Assembly (NCBI GenBank): GCA_031287715.1 | Contig: JAITSN010000039.1 | Location: forward strand, 1-42,471 | Direction of reading: 5' to 3' | DNA length: 42,471 nucleotides | DNA from: Mediterranea sp. (in: CFB group bacteria) | GTDB lineage: Bacteria; Bacteroidota; Bacteroidia; Bacteroidales; Bacteroidaceae | Shown: positions 8,534 through 18,046 of the stretch, one piece after another | Layout of the letters: each line of letters begins with the position of its first letter | How positions within the stretch are numbered: the first letter of the stretch is position 1 | Notes under the pieces: generated by a model | Seen by the model: only the letters and a program-made list of their open reading frames with translations | What the model was told of the DNA's origin: nothing | Databases searched by the model: none | Made by a program: the position numbers and the translations under genes

Positions 8534-10090
8534 ATGAATTATACTGAAAACTCCGTCGCGTCGCGCCGCTTCCTCTTTATTTATCTCCTGGTTTGCTGTA
8601 TTGCGCCGGCCCTGGCGCAAACTCCCGCCTTGCGTAAATTGCAGATGGCAGAATTTGCCATCACGAACCTTTACGTAGATAAAGTTGATGAGAACAAGTT
8701 GGTGGAAGAAGCAATCATCAAGATGCTGGCGCAGCTTGACCCTCATTCGGTTTATTCGGATGCGGAAGAAGTGAAGAAGATGAACGAGCCGCTGGTTGGC
8801 AACTTTGAAGGCATCGGGGTGCAATTCAACATGATCGAAGACACCTTGCTCATCATACAACCCGTTAGCAATGGCCCGTCTGAGAAAGCGGGCATTTTGG
8901 CCGGCGACCGGATCGTCGCGGTAAATGATACGGCCATCGCCGGAGTCAAGATGAGCACAGAAGAAATCATGAGTCGCCTGAGGGGGCCGAAAGATTCAAA
9001 AGTAAACCTTACCATCGTGAGGCGCGGAGTTGCCGAGCCGGTTGTCTTCACCGTGAAAAGGGATAAGATCCCTATCCACAGCTTGGACGCATCTTATATG
9101 ATACAGCCCGGAACAGGATACATCCGCGTCAACCGTTTCGGGGCGACAACGTTTGAAGAGTTCAAGCAGGCGCTGGGTGATTTGCAGAAAAAGGGAATGA
9201 AAGACCTCATCCTCGACCTGCAAGGCAACGGAGGCGGATACCTGAACGCATCCATCGACATGGCCAACGAATTTCTCGGGCCGGAAGAATTGATCGTATA
9301 TACCGAAGGCAGAAACTCCCAACGCAGCGAATATTTCGCCAAAGGCAACGGTACATTCCGCAAGGGGCGCCTGGTGGTGCTGACGGACGAATATTCGGCC
9401 TCGGCGAGTGAAATCGTCAGCGGGGCGATACAGGACTGGGACAGGGGGATCATCGTCGGCCGCCGTACATTCGGGAAAGGGCTGGTGCAACGCCCGATCG
9501 ACTTGCCCGACGGCTCGATGATACGGCTTACCGTGGCCCGTTATTATACGCCGGCCGGAAGAAGTATCCAAAAGCCGTACCGTTCCGGCCTGACGGAAGG
9601 AACGGGCGCCCATTCTACGGATTCGCTGAAGTACAAAACCAAACGCTTGGAAAGAACCGTGTATGGGGGCGGGGGAATCATGCCCGACAACGTTATCCCG
9701 ATCGATACCACGCTATACACGGACTACTACCGCCAGCTTATCGTGAAAGGTGTGATTCTGAAAACCATCATGCGGTATGTGGAAAAGAACAAGGGGAAAT
9801 TGCTTCGCGAGTATAAGCAATTCAATCGTTACCTGGATCATTTTGAAGCCGGCGAAGACTTGCTGGCTAACATGCTTCAATTGGCCGGCGAAGAGAAGAT
9901 CATATTCAACGAAGAACAGTATACACATTCACTCCGGTTGATCAAGCCGCAACTGAAAGCATTGATCGCCCGCGACCTGTGGGACATGAGCGAATATTTC
10001 AAGGTGATCAATGCAACTAATGAAAGCGTAGTCCGCGCTTTGGAACTTCTTCATTCGGGAGAATACGAACGGCTGTTGGTTAGGAAATAA
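8534..10090 (+). CDS. S41 family C-terminal processing peptidase, secreted
   Basis: This 518-residue periplasmic serine protease has an N-terminal signal peptide (about 1-29, ending ALAQ). A PDZ domain (about 85-170) includes VSNGPSEKAGILAGDRIVAV. The S41 catalytic domain carries the nucleophile region YSASASEIVSG (Ser cluster about 288-292) and the lysine region GRRTFGKGLVQ (about 312-322). Such Ser-Lys proteases trim or degrade envelope proteins by their C-termini. The C-terminal 130 residues are helical. It follows coaD after 14 bp in the same operon and ends 4 bp before the convergent DUF4834 gene. Confidence 0.93.
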   Translation: MNYTENSVASRRFLFIYLLVCCIAPALAQTPALRKLQMAEFAITNLYVDKVDENKLVEEAIIKMLAQLDPHSVYSDAEEVKKMNEPLVGNFEGIGVQFNMIEDTLLIIQPVSNGPSEKAGILAGDRIVAVNDTAIAGVKMSTEEIMSRLRGPKDSKVNLTIVRRGVAEPVVFTVKRDKIPIHSLDASYMIQPGTGYIRVNRFGATTFEEFKQALGDLQKKGMKDLILDLQGNGGGYLNASIDMANEFLGPEELIVYTEGRNSQRSEYFAKGNGTFRKGRLVVLTDEYSASASEIVSGAIQDWDRGIIVGRRTFGKGLVQRPIDLPDGSMIRLTVARYYTPAGRSIQKPYRSGLTEGTGAHSTDSLKYKTKRLERTVYGGGGIMPDNVIPIDTTLYTDYYRQLIVKGVILKTIMRYVEKNKGKLLREYKQFNRYLDHFEAGEDLLANMLQLAGEEKIIFNEEQYTHSLRLIKPQLKALIARDLWDMSEYFKVINATNESVVRALELLHSGEYERLLVRK

Positions 10091-10094
10091 ACAG

Positions 10095-10319
10095 TCACTG
10101 CATCTCCTCAAAATCCACATATTCGCCTTCGCCTTCAAACAGTTTTTTGCGCTTGGAGGTTTGCGCATCTTTTTTTGCGCTGTGCGTTTGACGTGTGTTG
10201 GCCGATGAAGAACGCCGCCCCCAACCGAACAGTACCTTGAGTATTTTACTAACCAAGGCTAACCCGAAGAACAGGAGCAGCAGGACGAAAAAGAGAATAA
10301 AACCCAGGAATGAAAACAT
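10095..10319 (-). CDS. DUF4834 family small membrane protein
   Basis: This 74-residue protein has one hydrophobic N-terminal helix (about 1-30, FSFLGFILFFVLLLLFFGLA), a basic serine-rich middle and the acidic ending GEYVDFEEMQ. That pattern matches DUF4834, a small Bacteroidota family of unknown function. It starts three bases after the pssA stop and is the last gene of the psd-pssA unit, which suggests a link to membrane lipid synthesis. It ends tail-to-tail with the S41 protease. Confidence 0.75.
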   Translation of the reverse strand: MFSFLGFILFFVLLLLFFGLALVSKILKVLFGWGRRSSSANTRQTHSAKKDAQTSKRKKLFEGEGEYVDFEEMQ

Positions 10320-10322
10320 CTG

Positions 10323-11033
10323 CTAATGGTTTTTGCCTTTAGTGAACAGGGATAAAAGGATGTACCAGACGATGCACGCGGCAAGTCCGCTAACCCGTAA
10401 AAACACAAGCAACGGGATGCAAGTGAGGATGAATATGAACGCTGTTTTATTCCCCGCCCAGGAAAGGTTCTTGAACTTGAGCGCAAACATGGGGATCTCC
10501 GACACTAACAGCCCGGAAAACAGAACAACGGGTAACGCCAGGTAGACGGCATTGAAGTGCGGGGAGGTCAAAAAGCTGTGTGATCCTACGATCAATGAGG
10601 CCCAGAAGAGTGCATGGGCCGGTACCGGCAGACCGATAAAAGAGCCGGTTTGCCGCTCGTCGATATTAAACTTGGCTAACCGCAGCGCCGAGAAGACGGC
10701 AATCAGGAAGGCCACGTATGGAACATAGGCTGCCATGCCGGCGAGGAATTGCGGGTAGTATACTTCTTTATACAGGGAGAAGACCATCAGGGCCGGCGCA
10801 ACGCCAAAGCTGACAACATCGGCCAGCGAATCCAACTCCTTACCCAAGGGTGAATAGGCTTTTAGCAGGCGGGCGATCAGTCCGTCGAGGAAATCGAACA
10901 CGGAACTTAGCAGTATGAAGAATGCAGCCCACACGTAGTTGGCTTCAAAGGCCATGACACATGCCGCACATCCGGAAAAGAGGTTCAGGCAGGTTATGGT
11001 GTTGGGGATATGGCGGGTTATTGCGTTGGCCAT
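10323..11033 (-). CDS. pssA: CDP-diacylglycerol--serine O-phosphatidyltransferase
   Basis: This inner-membrane enzyme makes phosphatidylserine from CDP-diacylglycerol and serine. The CDP-alcohol phosphatidyltransferase signature DGxxARx(n)GxxxDSxxD is clear at residues 50-72 (DGLIAR...LGKELDSLAD). About six to seven hydrophobic helices span the 236 residues, consistent with the membrane type II PssA. It lies 21 bp downstream of psd, which acts next in phosphatidylethanolamine synthesis. Confidence 0.94.
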   Translation of the reverse strand: MANAITRHIPNTITCLNLFSGCAACVMAFEANYVWAAFFILLSSVFDFLDGLIARLLKAYSPLGKELDSLADVVSFGVAPALMVFSLYKEVYYPQFLAGMAAYVPYVAFLIAVFSALRLAKFNIDERQTGSFIGLPVPAHALFWASLIVGSHSFLTSPHFNAVYLALPVVLFSGLLVSEIPMFALKFKNLSWAGNKTAFIFILTCIPLLVFLRVSGLAACIVWYILLSLFTKGKNH

Positions 11034-11054
11034 AAGGATATAGGTGGAGTTTGA

Positions 11055-11744
11055 TTAGTTCAGTTTTCCGATGACGGTCTGGTTGCCGACGGTGGGTTGC
11101 CCCAAGTGGACAAACAGTTTTGTTCCCACAGGCAGGTAAACATCTACGCGGGAGCCGAATTTAATGAAGCCCAGGTGCTCGTCGATGAAACATTCTTCGC
11201 CGGCTTCGGCGTATGTCACGATGCGCCTTGCCATTGCCCCTGCGATTTGCCGCACCATGACTTCGGTGCCTTCAGGCGTTACAATAACAACCATGGAGCG
11301 CTCGTTTTCCGTGCTGGCTTTCGGCAGCCAGGCTTTCATGAACTTGCCGTTTTGGTGGGCCACCTTCTTTACCGTCCCGTCTACCGGATACCAATTTGCA
11401 TGGACGTTGAACGGACTCATAAAGATGGATACGAGCAAGCGGCGATCGTTGAAGTATTCGTATTCGTCTACTTCCTCGATGGCGACGATTTTCCCATCGG
11501 CCGGTGCGACGACGATCTTCTCGGTGTCGCTCTCAAACCGGCGTATGGGGCAGCGGAAGAAGTTTATCAGCAGGAGGTAGCCTGTGATACAGGCCAATGC
11601 GATGACATAGAATGGGATCTTGCACGGGAAACTATAATAGAAGACAATATTTACCAATAGCAACAGCATAAGGCTTACAACTAAAATATAAGTTCCTTCG
11701 CGATGTATTCGTATCTTTTTAAATCTTCCCAGTCGTCGGCTCAT
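11055..11744 (-). CDS. psd: Phosphatidylserine decarboxylase
   Basis: Psd converts phosphatidylserine to phosphatidylethanolamine using a pyruvoyl group formed by self-cleavage. The cleavage motif is visible near residue 196 in [14 protein letters not shown], where the Gly-Ser bond would break to give alpha and beta chains. Other family segments are APADGKIV and [15 protein letters not shown]. Two N-terminal hydrophobic segments (about 18-60) anchor it. At 229 residues it is the short, prokaryotic type. It is the first gene of psd-pssA-DUF4834, behind the promoter at 11772-11802. Confidence 0.94.
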   Translation of the reverse strand: MSRRLGRFKKIRIHREGTYILVVSLMLLLLVNIVFYYSFPCKIPFYVIALACITGYLLLINFFRCPIRRFESDTEKIVVAPADGKIVAIEEVDEYEYFNDRRLLVSIFMSPFNVHANWYPVDGTVKKVAHQNGKFMKAWLPKASTENERSMVVIVTPEGTEVMVRQIAGAMARRIVTYAEAGEECFIDEHLGFIKFGSRVDVYLPVGTKLFVHLGQPTVGNQTVIGKLN

Positions 11745-11771
11745 GTCTTATCTTTTATATAGAATTAAGTG

Positions 11772-11802
11772 CAAAAATAGAGTTAATTTAAAAATATAGC
11801 AA
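11772..11802 (-). promoter_or_regulatory. Promoter for psd-pssA-DUF4834
   Basis: The minus strand reads TATTTTTG at 11779-11772, matching TAnnTTTG. A TTG lies 20 bases upstream (11802-11800). The implied leader to the psd ATG is about 20-25 bases. The divergent dnaE gene starts 110 bp away on the other strand; its own -7 element is not clear. Confidence 0.55.
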
Positions 11803-11911
11803 GCAATTGGTGTAGAAATGAGCGGTGTTGATAACTTTTTGATGAATAGTTTTCTTCATATCGGCGCAGGCTGTAACTTTATAGACTAATTGAATCGTAA
11901 ATATATAGTGT

Positions 11912-14900
11912 ATGCAAGATTTTGTCCATTTACATGTCCATACCCAATATTCGCTGCTCGATGGGCAGGCCAGCATAAGCGCCTTAGTAGACAAAGCAAT
12001 GAAGAACGGCATGAGAGGGATTGCCATAACCGACCACGGGAATATGTTCGGTGTAAAAGAGTTTTATAACTATGTCTCCAAGAAGAACAGCGGCACAAAC
12101 AAGGAAATAAAAGGGTTGAAGAACAGGCTGTCGGCTCTGGAAAGCGGCAAGGAAGCTGTTGAAGACCAAGAAGCCGCTGTCGAAGAATGTAGGCGGCAGC
12201 TCAAGGATGCGGAGGGGCGCTTGTTTAAGCCGGTCATCGGCTGTGAGATGTATGTCGCCCGCCGTTCGATGGACAAGAAGGAAGAGAAATCGGATCAAAG
12301 CGGTTATCACTTGATCGTTCTCGCAAAAAATAAAACCGGCTATCGTAATCTCCTGAAATTAATATCGAAGGCCTGGACGGAAGGGTTTTACTCCCGCCCA
12401 AGAACCGATCGGGCGGAGCTGGAAAAATACCATGAGGGATTGATCGTTTGTTCGGCCTGTCTGGGAGGGGAAGTTCCCAAACGGATCCTCAACGGACAAT
12501 TGGCCGAAGCCGAAGAGGCCATTCAATGGTACAAGAACCTGTTTGGCGATGACTACTACCTTGAACTCCAGCGCCACCAGACAACGCTGCCCGGTGCAAA
12601 CCAGGAGGCTTATCCTCTACAGCAAAGCGTAAATGAGCATCTCATTGCGTATTCCCGGAAATACAACGTAAAGCTCATTTGCACCAATGATGTTCACTTT
12701 GTGAATGAGGAACACGCCGAGGCCCACGACCGTTTGATCTGTTTGAGTACCGGCAAAGACTTGGACGATCCGGCGCGGATGCGTTATACGAAACAGGAAT
12801 GGATGAAGACCCGCGAAGAAATGAACGAGATCTTCGGAGATGTGTCCGAAGCCCTGTCCAATACGGTTGAAATCTGCGATAAGGTAGAGTTTTATTCGAT
12901 AGATCACGCTCCGGTCATGCCTACCTTCGTCATCCCCGAAGAGTTTGGCACCGAAGAAGGATACAAGCAAAAATATACGGAAGAAGACCTTTTCAATGAG
13001 TTCACCCGCGACGAGAATGGGAATACCGTGCTTAATGCAGCGGATGCCCAAGCCAAGATTGAAAGCTTGGGTGGATACGACAAACTGTATCGCATCAAGC
13101 TGGAAGGGGATTACCTGGCCAAACTCACATTCGACAAGGCCAAAGCCTTGTATGGCGATCCGTTGAGCGACGAGATCAGGGAGCGGTTGGTCTTCGAGCT
13201 TCACATCATGAAAACCATGGGTTTCCCGGGTTACTTCCTCATCGTGCAAGACTTTATTGCGGCCGCCCGTAACATGGGTGTTTCGGTAGGGCCGGGACGC
13301 GGGTCGGCGGCAGGGTCTGCTGTGGCCTACTGCCTGGGGATTACCCGGATTGACCCGATCAAGTATGACTTGCTGTTTGAACGCTTCCTGAATCCGGACC
13401 GTATCTCCCTGCCCGATATTGACATTGACTTTGACGATGACGGCCGCGACCAAGTGCTGCAATGGGTAACAGACAAGTATGGCTACGAAAAGGTGGCGCA
13501 TATTATCACATACAGCACCATGGCTGCTAAAATGGCCATCAAGGACGTGGCCCGCGTGCAAAAACTTCCCTTGTCCGAATCGGATCGCTTGACCAAGCTG
13601 GTTCCGGACCGGATTCCGGATAAAAAGATCACCATTCCCAATGCGATTGAATACGTCAGGGAATTGCAAATGGCCGAAGTATCTTCGGATCCGCTGGTAC
13701 GCGATACCATAAAGTACGCCAAGATCCTCGAAGGAAATGTTCGCGGTACGAGCGTGCACGCCTGCGGAATCATCATCTGCCGTGATGATATTACGGATTG
13801 GGTGCCTGTAAGTACGGCCGAAGACAAGGAAACCGGAGAAAAAATGCTGGTGACCCAATATGAAGGTTCCGTTATCGAAGAAACCGGCTTGGTCAAAATG
13901 GACTTCCTTGGACTGAGAACCCTCTCCATCATTAAGGAAGCCGTAGAGAACGTGCGTTTAAGCCACGGGCTAACATTAGATCCGGATACATTCCCGATGG
14001 ATGATGAGCTGACGTATCAATTATATAGCGACGGCAAGACGGTTGGCACATTCCAATTTGAGTCGGCCGGTATGCAGAAATACTTGCGCGACCTGAAGCC
14101 AACCACCTTTGAAGATCTGATCGCGATGAATGCCCTCTACCGTCCTGGCCCGATGGATTATATACCGGAATTTATCGATCGGAAGCATGGACGGAAGCCT
14201 ATCGAATACGATATACCCCTCACGGAACACTACCTGAGCGATACGTACGGCATTACCGTCTATCAGGAACAAGTCATGCTTCTGTCCCGCTTGCTGAGTA
14301 ACTTCACCCGTGGAGAGTCTGATGCCCTCCGTAAAGCGATGGGCAAAAAGATGCGCGACAAGCTGGACCAAATGAAGCCCAAGTTCATTGAGGGCGGGCA
14401 GAAGAACGGCCACGAGCCGGCAGTGCTTGAGAAAATCTGGGCCGACTGGGAAAAGTTCGCTTCTTATGCGTTCAACAAATCCCATGCTACATGCTATTCG
14501 TGGGTAGCCTACCAGACGGCCTATCTGAAAGCGCATTACCCACCCGAATATATGGCTGCGGTGATGAGCCGGAACATCTCGAACATCACCGAAATCACAA
14601 AGCTCATGGACGAGTGTAAAGCCATGGGCATTGAAGTGCTTGGCCCGGATGTAAACGAAAGCAAGCTGAAATTCACCACAAACAAAAGCGGCAACATCCG
14701 CTTTGGCCTGGGAGCGGTAAAAGGCGTGGGCGAGAATGCGGTAGAATGTATTATTTGCGAGCGTGAGGCAAACGGCCCCTTCAAAGGGATCTTTGACTTT
14801 GTGCAGCGCGTCAATATCAATACCTGCAACAGGAAAAACTTAGAAAGCCTGGCGCTGGCCGGAGGGTTCGACAGCTTTCCGGAGATAACACGCGAGCAGT

Positions 14901-15706
14901 TCTTTGCCCCGAATTCCAAAGGCGAGATCTTCCTCGAGACATTGATGCGCTACGGCAATAAATACCAGGCCGATAAAGCCGCTTCGACCAGCTCCTTGTT
15001 TAGCGGGGATAATGTGGTTGATATTGCCACCCCCAAAATCTATCCGGCGGGACGCTGGAACGACTTGGAACGTCTGAATAAGGAAAAAGAATTAGTCGGC
15101 ATCTATTTGTCGGCTCATCCGTTGGACGAATATTCCGTTATCCTCAACTACGTATGCAACACCAAGGTTGCCGAATTGTCCGATTTAAGTACGCTGGCAG
15201 GAAAGGAACTGACGATTGGTGGCATGGTTACGGCAGTACGCCGCGGAACAGGGAAAAAGGGTAACCCGTATGGAATCGTCCGTATGGAAGACTTTTCCGG
15301 TTCGTCGGAACTGGCTTTCTTTGGTAATGACTTGGTGAGTTTCAGCGGCTATCTCAATGAAGGCACCTTCCTATTTATAAGAGCGAAATGCCAGGCCAAG
15401 CAATGGAAGCCGGAAGAGTTGGAAGTAAAAGTAACCTCGATCGAATTGCTTTCGGACGTAAAGGAAAAGCTGATAGAGAAATTGACCATAACCGTTTCCC
15501 TGCCGGATCTGAATAAGGTGATGATTGCGGAACTAACGACGCTGATCAAAGCATCGCCGGGGAATACCGAATTGTATTTCAAAGTGATTGATCCGGACGA
15601 AAATATGGCCGTCGATCTCATGTCCCGCCCCGTGAAACTCTCTGTGCAAAAAGACTTGATCTCGTATTTGGACGCTTGCCCCGAGTTAGAGTATCGTATG
15701 AATTGA
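11912..15706 (+). CDS. dnaE: DNA polymerase III subunit alpha
   Basis: This is the replicative polymerase subunit. The PHP domain opens with FVHLHVHTQYSLLDGQA and extends to about residue 340. The C-family polymerase core shows GPGRGSAAGS (about 462) and the catalytic-aspartate segment PDIDIDFDDDGRD (about 502-514). Then come FNKSHATCYSWVAYQ, a helix-hairpin-helix region and a C-terminal OB-fold (about 1105-1190). At 1264 residues the length suits DnaE. Within the PHP domain, about residues 58-103 form a charged, coiled-coil-like insertion between KEFYNYV and IGCEMYVA. The start is ATG at 11912. The gene stands alone, and its stop is 20 bp from the alpha-galactosidase start. Confidence 0.97.
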   Translation: MQDFVHLHVHTQYSLLDGQASISALVDKAMKNGMRGIAITDHGNMFGVKEFYNYVSKKNSGTNKEIKGLKNRLSALESGKEAVEDQEAAVEECRRQLKDAEGRLFKPVIGCEMYVARRSMDKKEEKSDQSGYHLIVLAKNKTGYRNLLKLISKAWTEGFYSRPRTDRAELEKYHEGLIVCSACLGGEVPKRILNGQLAEAEEAIQWYKNLFGDDYYLELQRHQTTLPGANQEAYPLQQSVNEHLIAYSRKYNVKLICTNDVHFVNEEHAEAHDRLICLSTGKDLDDPARMRYTKQEWMKTREEMNEIFGDVSEALSNTVEICDKVEFYSIDHAPVMPTFVIPEEFGTEEGYKQKYTEEDLFNEFTRDENGNTVLNAADAQAKIESLGGYDKLYRIKLEGDYLAKLTFDKAKALYGDPLSDEIRERLVFELHIMKTMGFPGYFLIVQDFIAAARNMGVSVGPGRGSAAGSAVAYCLGITRIDPIKYDLLFERFLNPDRISLPDIDIDFDDDGRDQVLQWVTDKYGYEKVAHIITYSTMAAKMAIKDVARVQKLPLSESDRLTKLVPDRIPDKKITIPNAIEYVRELQMAEVSSDPLVRDTIKYAKILEGNVRGTSVHACGIIICRDDITDWVPVSTAEDKETGEKMLVTQYEGSVIEETGLVKMDFLGLRTLSIIKEAVENVRLSHGLTLDPDTFPMDDELTYQLYSDGKTVGTFQFESAGMQKYLRDLKPTTFEDLIAMNALYRPGPMDYIPEFIDRKHGRKPIEYDIPLTEHYLSDTYGITVYQEQVMLLSRLLSNFTRGESDALRKAMGKKMRDKLDQMKPKFIEGGQKNGHEPAVLEKIWADWEKFASYAFNKSHATCYSWVAYQTAYLKAHYPPEYMAAVMSRNISNITEITKLMDECKAMGIEVLGPDVNESKLKFTTNKSGNIRFGLGAVKGVGENAVECIICEREANGPFKGIFDFVQRVNINTCNRKNLESLALAGGFDSFPEITREQFFAPNSKGEIFLETLMRYGNKYQADKAASTSSLFSGDNVVDIATPKIYPAGRWNDLERLNKEKELVGIYLSAHPLDEYSVILNYVCNTKVAELSDLSTLAGKELTIGGMVTAVRRGTGKKGNPYGIVRMEDFSGSSELAFFGNDLVSFSGYLNEGTFLFIRAKCQAKQWKPEELEVKVTSIELLSDVKEKLIEKLTITVSLPDLNKVMIAELTTLIKASPGNTELYFKVIDPDENMAVDLMSRPVKLSVQKDLISYLDACPELEYRMN

Positions 15707-15726
15707 CCAACTATAATTTGAATATC

Positions 15727-17886
15727 ATGAAAAGAAAAGCAATCTTCTTAATCTGTTTTTTATGTATATCCACTGTTGTGAAAGCCGCCGACAACCCGGT
15801 GATCAAGATCAGTACGGATAATGTAGACCTAATCTACAAGGTGGGCGGCAATGGGCGCCTGTACCAGAGTTATTTGGGCAAGCATCTGAGCCATGCCCCG
15901 GATATGGCATATCTTCCTACGGGAACGGAGGCCTATGTGACGCACGGGATGAAGGATTATTTTGAACCGGCCATCCATCTCTTGCATAACGACGGTAATC
16001 CCTCGCTGCTATTGAAATATGCCGGCCATACAGAAAGCCAGGTGTCGCCGGGCGTCAAGGAAACCGTTATCACATTGCAGGATGATAAATATCCGGTTAC
16101 GGTGAAGATGTATTACGTTGCATACAGCAAAGAAAACCTGATCAAAACGCACACCGAGATCAGCCATCGGGAAAAGAAACCCGTTACGCTGTACAAGTAT
16201 GCGTCTTCCATGCTGCATTTGAACCGTGAGCGGTATATTCTCACCGAGTTCTCCGGAGATTGGGGATCGGAGGTGCGGACCAAAGACGTGCCCTTGGAGT
16301 TTGGCAAAAAGATCGTGGACACCAAATTGGGAAGCCGTGCCAATATGTTTGTTTCGCCTTTCTTCCAACTGTCTCTTGATGGTGCGGCTTGCGAGAACAA
16401 CGGAGAGGTTATCGCCGGTACGGTTGGCTGGACGGGTAATTTCGCTTTTGTTTTTGAAGTGGATAACGACCATGGCTTGCGCGTCATTTCCGGTATCAAT
16501 CCCAACGCTTCCGAATACCGTTTGAAACCGGATGAAGTGTTCCGCACGCCGGATTTTTACTTTACCTATAGTTTCAACGGCAAAGGGCAGGCCAGCCGTA
16601 ACTTCCACGACTGGGCGCGCAAATACCAGGTGAAAGACGGTGACAAGGACCGGATGACCCTGTTGAATAATTGGGAAGCGACTCATTTCAACTTCAATCA
16701 GGAAAAGCTCGTTGAGCTGATGGATGACGCCGTCGCATTGGGAGTAGACATGTTTTTGCTGGACGATGGCTGGTTCGCCAATAAATACCCGCGCAGCAGC
16801 GCCACCCAGGGGCTTGGTGACTGGGAAGTTACAGCCGGTAAACTGCCGGACGGCATTGGCTTCTTGACCGAAACGGCAAAGAGCAAGGGCATCAAGTTCG
16901 GTTTGTGGATTGAACCGGAAATGGTTAGTCCCAAAAGCGTATTGTACCAGAAACATAAAGACTGGGTGATCCACCTGCCTAATCGGGACGAATATTACTT
17001 CCGCAGTCAGATGGTGCTCGACCTGTGTAACCCTGAAGTACAAGACTTTGTCTTTGGCATCGTAGACAACCTGATGAGCCAAAACCCGGATATTGCCTTC
17101 TTTAAATGGGATTGCAACAGCCCGATCACAAACATCTATTCAACCTACCTGAAAGACAAGCAATCACACCTGTACATCGACTATGTGCGTGGCTTGTACA
17201 ATGTGTTGGAACGGGTGAAATCCAAATATCCCGACTTGCCCATGATGCTTTGCTCGGGCGGCGGAGGCCGTTCGGACTATGAAGCATTGCGATACTTCAC
17301 CGAATTTTGGCCAAGCGACAACACCGACCCGATTGAGCGCCTCTTCATCCAGTGGGGCTATTCGCAGATATTCCCGGCCAAGACCATGTGTGCCCACGTG
17401 ACGTCTTGGAACAGAAAAACCAGCATCAAGTTCCGTACCGACGTGGCGATGATGGGCAAACTCGGCTTCGACATCAAACTTGATGATATGAACGAAAAGG
17501 AAAAGCAGTACTGCTCCGAGGCCGTGAAGAACTACAACCGCCTTAAACCGGTGATCCTGGAAGGCGACATGTACCGCTTGGTATCTCCTTACGGCAACAA
17601 CCACACCTCTACGATGTACGTCGGGAAAGACAACAGCCGGGGCGTGGTATTTGCGTTCGACATACACCCAAGGTATGCCGAAAAGACCTTGCCGGTCCGC
17701 CTACAAGGGCTTGACGCGAACAAGACCTACCGCGTGATGGAAATCAACCTGATGCCGGGGGCGGCATCTTCCTTGCCGGCTAACGGGAAACTGTTTTCGG
17801 GGGAATTCCTGATGACGGTGGGGATCCCACTCTTCACTACACAACAATTGCACAGCCGCGTGGTTGAAATAATCGCTGCCGAATAG
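15727..17886 (+). CDS. Secreted GH36 alpha-galactosidase
   Basis: GH36 enzymes release terminal alpha-linked galactose, for example from raffinose-type sugars or galactomannan. A signal peptide (about 1-20, ending VVKA) sends it to the periplasm. The TIM-barrel motifs LLDDGWF and GLWIEPEMV precede the nucleophile Asp462 in FFKWDCN and the acid/base Asp531 in FWPSDNTDP. A beta-rich N-terminal domain (about 30-290) and a C-terminal beta-sandwich complete the usual architecture. I chose ATG at 15727 (719 residues), because a longer reading from 15676 would overlap dnaE and bury the signal peptide. It is convergent with the GH105 gene. Confidence 0.92.
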   Translation: MKRKAIFLICFLCISTVVKAADNPVIKISTDNVDLIYKVGGNGRLYQSYLGKHLSHAPDMAYLPTGTEAYVTHGMKDYFEPAIHLLHNDGNPSLLLKYAGHTESQVSPGVKETVITLQDDKYPVTVKMYYVAYSKENLIKTHTEISHREKKPVTLYKYASSMLHLNRERYILTEFSGDWGSEVRTKDVPLEFGKKIVDTKLGSRANMFVSPFFQLSLDGAACENNGEVIAGTVGWTGNFAFVFEVDNDHGLRVISGINPNASEYRLKPDEVFRTPDFYFTYSFNGKGQASRNFHDWARKYQVKDGDKDRMTLLNNWEATHFNFNQEKLVELMDDAVALGVDMFLLDDGWFANKYPRSSATQGLGDWEVTAGKLPDGIGFLTETAKSKGIKFGLWIEPEMVSPKSVLYQKHKDWVIHLPNRDEYYFRSQMVLDLCNPEVQDFVFGIVDNLMSQNPDIAFFKWDCNSPITNIYSTYLKDKQSHLYIDYVRGLYNVLERVKSKYPDLPMMLCSGGGGRSDYEALRYFTEFWPSDNTDPIERLFIQWGYSQIFPAKTMCAHVTSWNRKTSIKFRTDVAMMGKLGFDIKLDDMNEKEKQYCSEAVKNYNRLKPVILEGDMYRLVSPYGNNHTSTMYVGKDNSRGVVFAFDIHPRYAEKTLPVRLQGLDANKTYRVMEINLMPGAASSLPANGKLFSGEFLMTVGIPLFTTQQLHSRVVEIIAAE

Positions 17887-17897
17887 GGGCTTTTCCG

Positions 17898-17938
17898 TGC
17901 GGTGCATCTCTTACTTTTTTATTCGCAGATGCACCGCA
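17898..17938. terminator. Hairpin between the convergent GH36 and GH105 genes
   Basis: A perfect 12-base inverted repeat (tgcggtgcatct at 17898-17909, complement at 17927-17938) with a T-rich 17-base loop follows the GH36 stop. A second, weaker pair (tcctttg near 17994 and caaagga near 18023) lies closer to the GH105 end. No protein is supported in 17887-18046. Confidence 0.55.
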
Positions 17939-18046
17939 TGGAATACGCGTCGCCCCATGCCATCCCCCGATAGAACAAAGATCCTTAGCTTTCTCCTTTG
18001 CCTTAGCACTCCGGTCGGCGACAAAGGACGCTGCCACAATTTTTTT

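Noticed and set aside
12617-13858. 413-codon minus-strand frame inside dnaE
   Set aside because: It lies wholly within a well-conserved dnaE reading frame and shows no recognisable domain.
16009-17082. 357-codon minus-strand frame inside the GH36 gene
   Set aside because: Antisense to conserved catalytic motifs; an artefact of codon bias.
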